From: an uncultured Oscillospiraceae bacterium
Lineage (GTDB): Bacteria > Bacillota > Clostridia > Oscillospirales > Oscillospiraceae
NCBI GenBank assembly: GCA_934569215.1
Contig: CAKTKF010000041.1
Coordinates: 1-7,493, forward strand
DNA length: 7,493 bases
Direction of reading: 5' to 3'
Position 1 is the stretch's first letter. Each line of letters begins with the position of its first letter. The notes beneath the pieces are model-generated. The model had not been told where the DNA came from, ran no database searches, and was given only the letters and a program-made list of their open reading frames with translations. Position numbers and translations under genes: made by a program. Below, piece by piece: positions 5,797 through 7,493 of the stretch.

Positions 5797-6456
5797 TTAT
5801 TTTCTATGATCGATCTTCCGCGCCGCCAGATTTCCCATGCCTTGCAGCAGCTGCACGATGGCGACGATGAATACCAGCGTCACCAGCATGACCCCGGTGT
5901 CGTAGCGGTAGTAGCCGTAGCGGATGGCGATGTCGCCCAGTCCGCCGCCGCCGATGACGCCCGCCATGGCAGAGTAGCCCAGCACCGTGCCGAGAACGAT
6001 GGTGCCGCCCACCAGCAGGGAGGTTCTGGCTTCGCCGATGAGCACCTTCCGGACGATGGTGCCGGTTTTCGCGCCCATGCTCAGCGCCGCCTCAATGACC
6101 CCGGCGGGAACCTCTTTCAGAGAGGACTCCACCATTCTGCCGACCAACGGCGCGGCGGCCAGCGTCAGAGGAACGATGGTGGCGGTAGAGCCGTAGCTTT
6201 TGCCCACAAGCAGCTTGGTCAAAGGCATTACCGCGATCAGCAGAATCAGGAAGGGAACGCTCCGGGTGACGTTGATGATGATATCCAGCACCCGGTAAAC
6301 TGCCCGATTGGGGGTAATGCCGTTTTCGTCCGTCAGCGTCAGGGCGATGCCCAGGGGCAGGCCGATGACGTAGCCAAAAAAGGTGGAGACGAGGGTCATG
6401 TAGCAGGTATCCCAGATGCCCTGGGCCATCATTTCGATCATCGCTTTATCCAGCAT
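5797..6456 (-). CDS. metI: D-methionine ABC transporter permease MetI
   Basis: MetI is the membrane subunit of the MetNIQ importer; two copies form the pore for L- and D-methionine. The protein has 219 residues, close to the 217 of E. coli MetI, with about five helices (around 20-42, 55-82, 92-106, 145-168 and 188-207). Family hallmarks are NVTRSVPFLILLIAVMPLT at 62-80, the EAA loop IEAALSMGAKTGTIVRKVLI at 121-140 and the glycine-rich GVIGGGGLGDIAIRYGYYRY at 166-185. ATG 6456 follows AGGAGG (6466-6471) by nine bases. The first 11 bases overlap the end of metN, typical of translational coupling that keeps the two subunits in balance. Confidence 0.96.
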   Translation of the reverse strand: MLDKAMIEMMAQGIWDTCYMTLVSTFFGYVIGLPLGIALTLTDENGITPNRAVYRVLDIIINVTRSVPFLILLIAVMPLTKLLVGKSYGSTATIVPLTLAAAPLVGRMVESSLKEVPAGVIEAALSMGAKTGTIVRKVLIGEARTSLLVGGTIVLGTVLGYSAMAGVIGGGGLGDIAIRYGYYRYDTGVMLVTLVFIVAIVQLLQGMGNLAARKIDHRK

Positions 6457-7219
6457 AGCTTTCTTCCTCCTCGTCTTCGATCAGCAGCAGCCGCTTGGCC
6501 GCCCGGGACGCGGGATGGGCAAAGATATCGGCAACGCTGCCCTCCTCCTGCACCAGTCCGCCGTCCAGCACCGCCACCCGGGTGCAGACCTGTTGGATCA
6601 CCCGCATTTCGTGGGTGATGACCACGATGGTGATGCCAAACGTATCCCGGATGCTTTTCAGCAGCTTCAAAATGGTCTGGGTGGTCTCCGGGTCAAGGGC
6701 GCTGGTAGCCTCGTCACACAATATGACCTCCGGCTCATTGGCAAGCACCCGGGCGATAGCCACCCGCTGCTTCTGCCCGCCGGAAAGCTGGGCGGGATAG
6801 GCGTTTGCCTTATCTGCCAGTCCCACTTTCTCCAGCAACTCCAGCGCCTTTTCCCGCCGCTCTTTTCTGGGGATGCCCCGAATTTCCAGCGGGAAGCAGA
6901 CGTTTTCCAGCACCGTCTGCTGTTCCAGCAGATTAAAATGCTGGAAGATCATGCCGATCTTCTGCCGGCGCAGACGAAGCTGCTCTTTGCTCAGCTTCAG
7001 CAGACTTTCTCCGTTCAGCAGAACGTCCCCGCTGTCGGGGCGCTCCAGCAGATTCATACATCGTACCAGCGTGCTCTTGCCCGCGCCGGACAGGCCGATC
7101 ACGCCGAAAATTTCCCCCTTGCCAACGGAGAGGGACACACCCTTCAAAGCCTCCACACTGCCGTTTTTCGCGGTGAAGGTCTTACACAGGTTATGGACTT
7201 CCAGATAGGTTTGTGTCAT
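6446..7219 (-). CDS. metN: Methionine ABC transporter ATP-binding protein MetN, short form
   Basis: MetN is the cytoplasmic ATPase of the MetNIQ methionine importer. Walker A is GLSGAGKST at 42-50, the Q-loop Gln93 lies in IFQHFNLL, the signature LSGGQ is at 145-149, Walker B VILCDE at 165-170, the D-loop ALDPE at 174-178 and the switch His203 in ITHEM. NLLERPDSG (56-64) and DEATSALDPETT are typical of MetN. ATG 7219 follows AGGGGG (7227-7232) by seven bases. At 257 residues it lacks the C-terminal NIL (ACT-like) domain of roughly 343-residue homologues such as E. coli MetN, which binds methionine and shuts the transporter down. The protein ends in an acidic tail, EDEEEESYAG. The GAGGAGGAAG that encodes it also serves as the metI ribosome binding site. 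The catalytic domain is intact. Confidence 0.94.
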   Translation of the reverse strand: MTQTYLEVHNLCKTFTAKNGSVEALKGVSLSVGKGEIFGVIGLSGAGKSTLVRCMNLLERPDSGDVLLNGESLLKLSKEQLRLRRQKIGMIFQHFNLLEQQTVLENVCFPLEIRGIPRKERREKALELLEKVGLADKANAYPAQLSGGQKQRVAIARVLANEPEVILCDEATSALDPETTQTILKLLKSIRDTFGITIVVITHEMRVIQQVCTRVAVLDGGLVQEEGSVADIFAHPASRAAKRLLLIEDEEEESYAG

Positions 7220-7250
7220 TTTTCTACCCCCTGATCAAGATAGCACAGCA

Positions 7251-7275
7251 GGGCAGCCGCATTCTGCGGCTGCCC
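7251..7275 (-). promoter_or_regulatory. GC-rich hairpin between metQ and metN
   Basis: Eleven bases, GGGCAGCCGCA, pair perfectly with TGCGGCTGCCC around a three-base loop, inside the 65-base gap between metQ and metN. In the - strand transcript no T-tract follows, so it is unlikely to be a full terminator. Intercistronic hairpins of this kind often protect the 3' end of the upstream message or let only part of transcription through. That would make more binding protein than transporter; this role is inferred. Confidence 0.6.
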
Positions 7276-7284
7276 GCTTATTTG

Positions 7285-7493
7285 TCAGTCCTCGAAAGGA
7301 ATCACCGCACCGTCATAAGTGTCGTTGATGAACTGCTTGATCTCGTCGGACTTGAGAACCTTGACCAGAGCCTGAACGCCCTCGTTATTCTCGTTGCCCG
7401 CCTTCACCACCAGGACATTTGCATAGGTCTTGGCAGCGGCGGAGGCGCTGGTTTCGTAGGCCACGGCGTCATGGGCGACGGAGAAGCCCGCCT
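7285..7493 (-). CDS. metQ: Methionine-binding lipoprotein MetQ, 3' end only
   Basis: The last 68 codons of an NlpA/MetQ-family substrate-binding protein are present; the start lies beyond the right edge. The family captures methionine outside the cell and delivers it to MetI. The frame reads AGFSVAHDAVAYETS, then TYANVLVVKAGNENN, then VQALVKVLKSDEIKQFINDTYDG before ending AVIPFED and TGA. These are the conserved C-terminal blocks of the family: the AG(L)DP-like segment, the YANVIAVR-like strand, the SDEVKKFI helix and the Y-x-GAVIP end. It is the most upstream gene of the operon seen here, 65 bases before metN. The lipoprotein signal expected at its N-terminus is outside the window. Confidence 0.88.
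   Translation of the reverse strand, partial: AGFSVAHDAVAYETSASAAAKTYANVLVVKAGNENNEGVQALVKVLKSDEIKQFINDTYDGAVIPFED

Noticed and set aside
5806..6618. Long + strand open frame opposite metI and the end of metN
   Set aside because: It is antisense to metI, rich in Gln/His/Asp/Arg, and has no recognisable motif.
6416..7234. Long + strand open frame opposite metN
   Set aside because: It is a mirror of the conserved ATPase gene with no domain of its own.
7220..7284. S-adenosylmethionine riboswitch before metN
   Set aside because: Only 65 bases separate metQ and metN and they contain one simple hairpin; a riboswitch, if any, would precede metQ outside the window.

Overview
This window looks like chromosomal DNA from a moderately GC-rich Gram-positive Clostridia, probably an Oscillospiraceae-type gut bacterium. 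The grounds are strong AGGAGG-type ribosome binding sites, a lipoprotein signal, a short clostridial-style TcdA with a cysteine cluster, and PAAT and MetNIQ transporter genes packed into one operon. The genus cannot be named from the sequence alone. Two gene blocks face each other across a 293-base gap.

Left block, + strand (1 to 2628): the C-terminal part of a Ser/Thr protein kinase whose 5' end is outside the window; a zinc-ribbon, single-pass membrane protein with a likely extracytoplasmic beta-helix domain; a doubtful small membrane ORF; and a lipoprotein of unknown family. The kinase stop codon lies inside the ribosome binding site of the next gene, so the first two genes are probably translationally coupled. 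The kinase has no membrane or sensor segment after its catalytic domain, while the next gene encodes exactly those parts. The block may therefore be a split receptor kinase with a surface lipoprotein. This is the least explained part of the window.

Gap (2629 to 2921): it holds a very long imperfect hairpin followed by a T-rich tract, probably a terminator for the left block and possibly a palindromic mobile element. It is flanked by a 9-bp direct repeat. A 34-codon stretch that may be a decayed gene end lies next to it.

Right block, - strand (7493 down to 2922): metQ (partial, 3' end only), metN, metI, two PAAT-family permeases, a PAAT-family ATPase, and tcdA. Gaps or overlaps are between -20 and +65 bases, so this is very likely one operon. 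It encodes a D/L-methionine importer (MetQ lipoprotein, MetI channel, MetN ATPase) and a second amino-acid importer core without a binding protein of its own here. The last gene encodes the enzyme that cyclises t6A in tRNA. MetN lacks the C-terminal NIL domain used for methionine feedback in the longer homologues. A GC-rich hairpin between metQ and metN may set the ratio of binding protein to transporter. Any promoter or S-adenosylmethionine riboswitch for this operon would lie upstream of metQ, outside the window.
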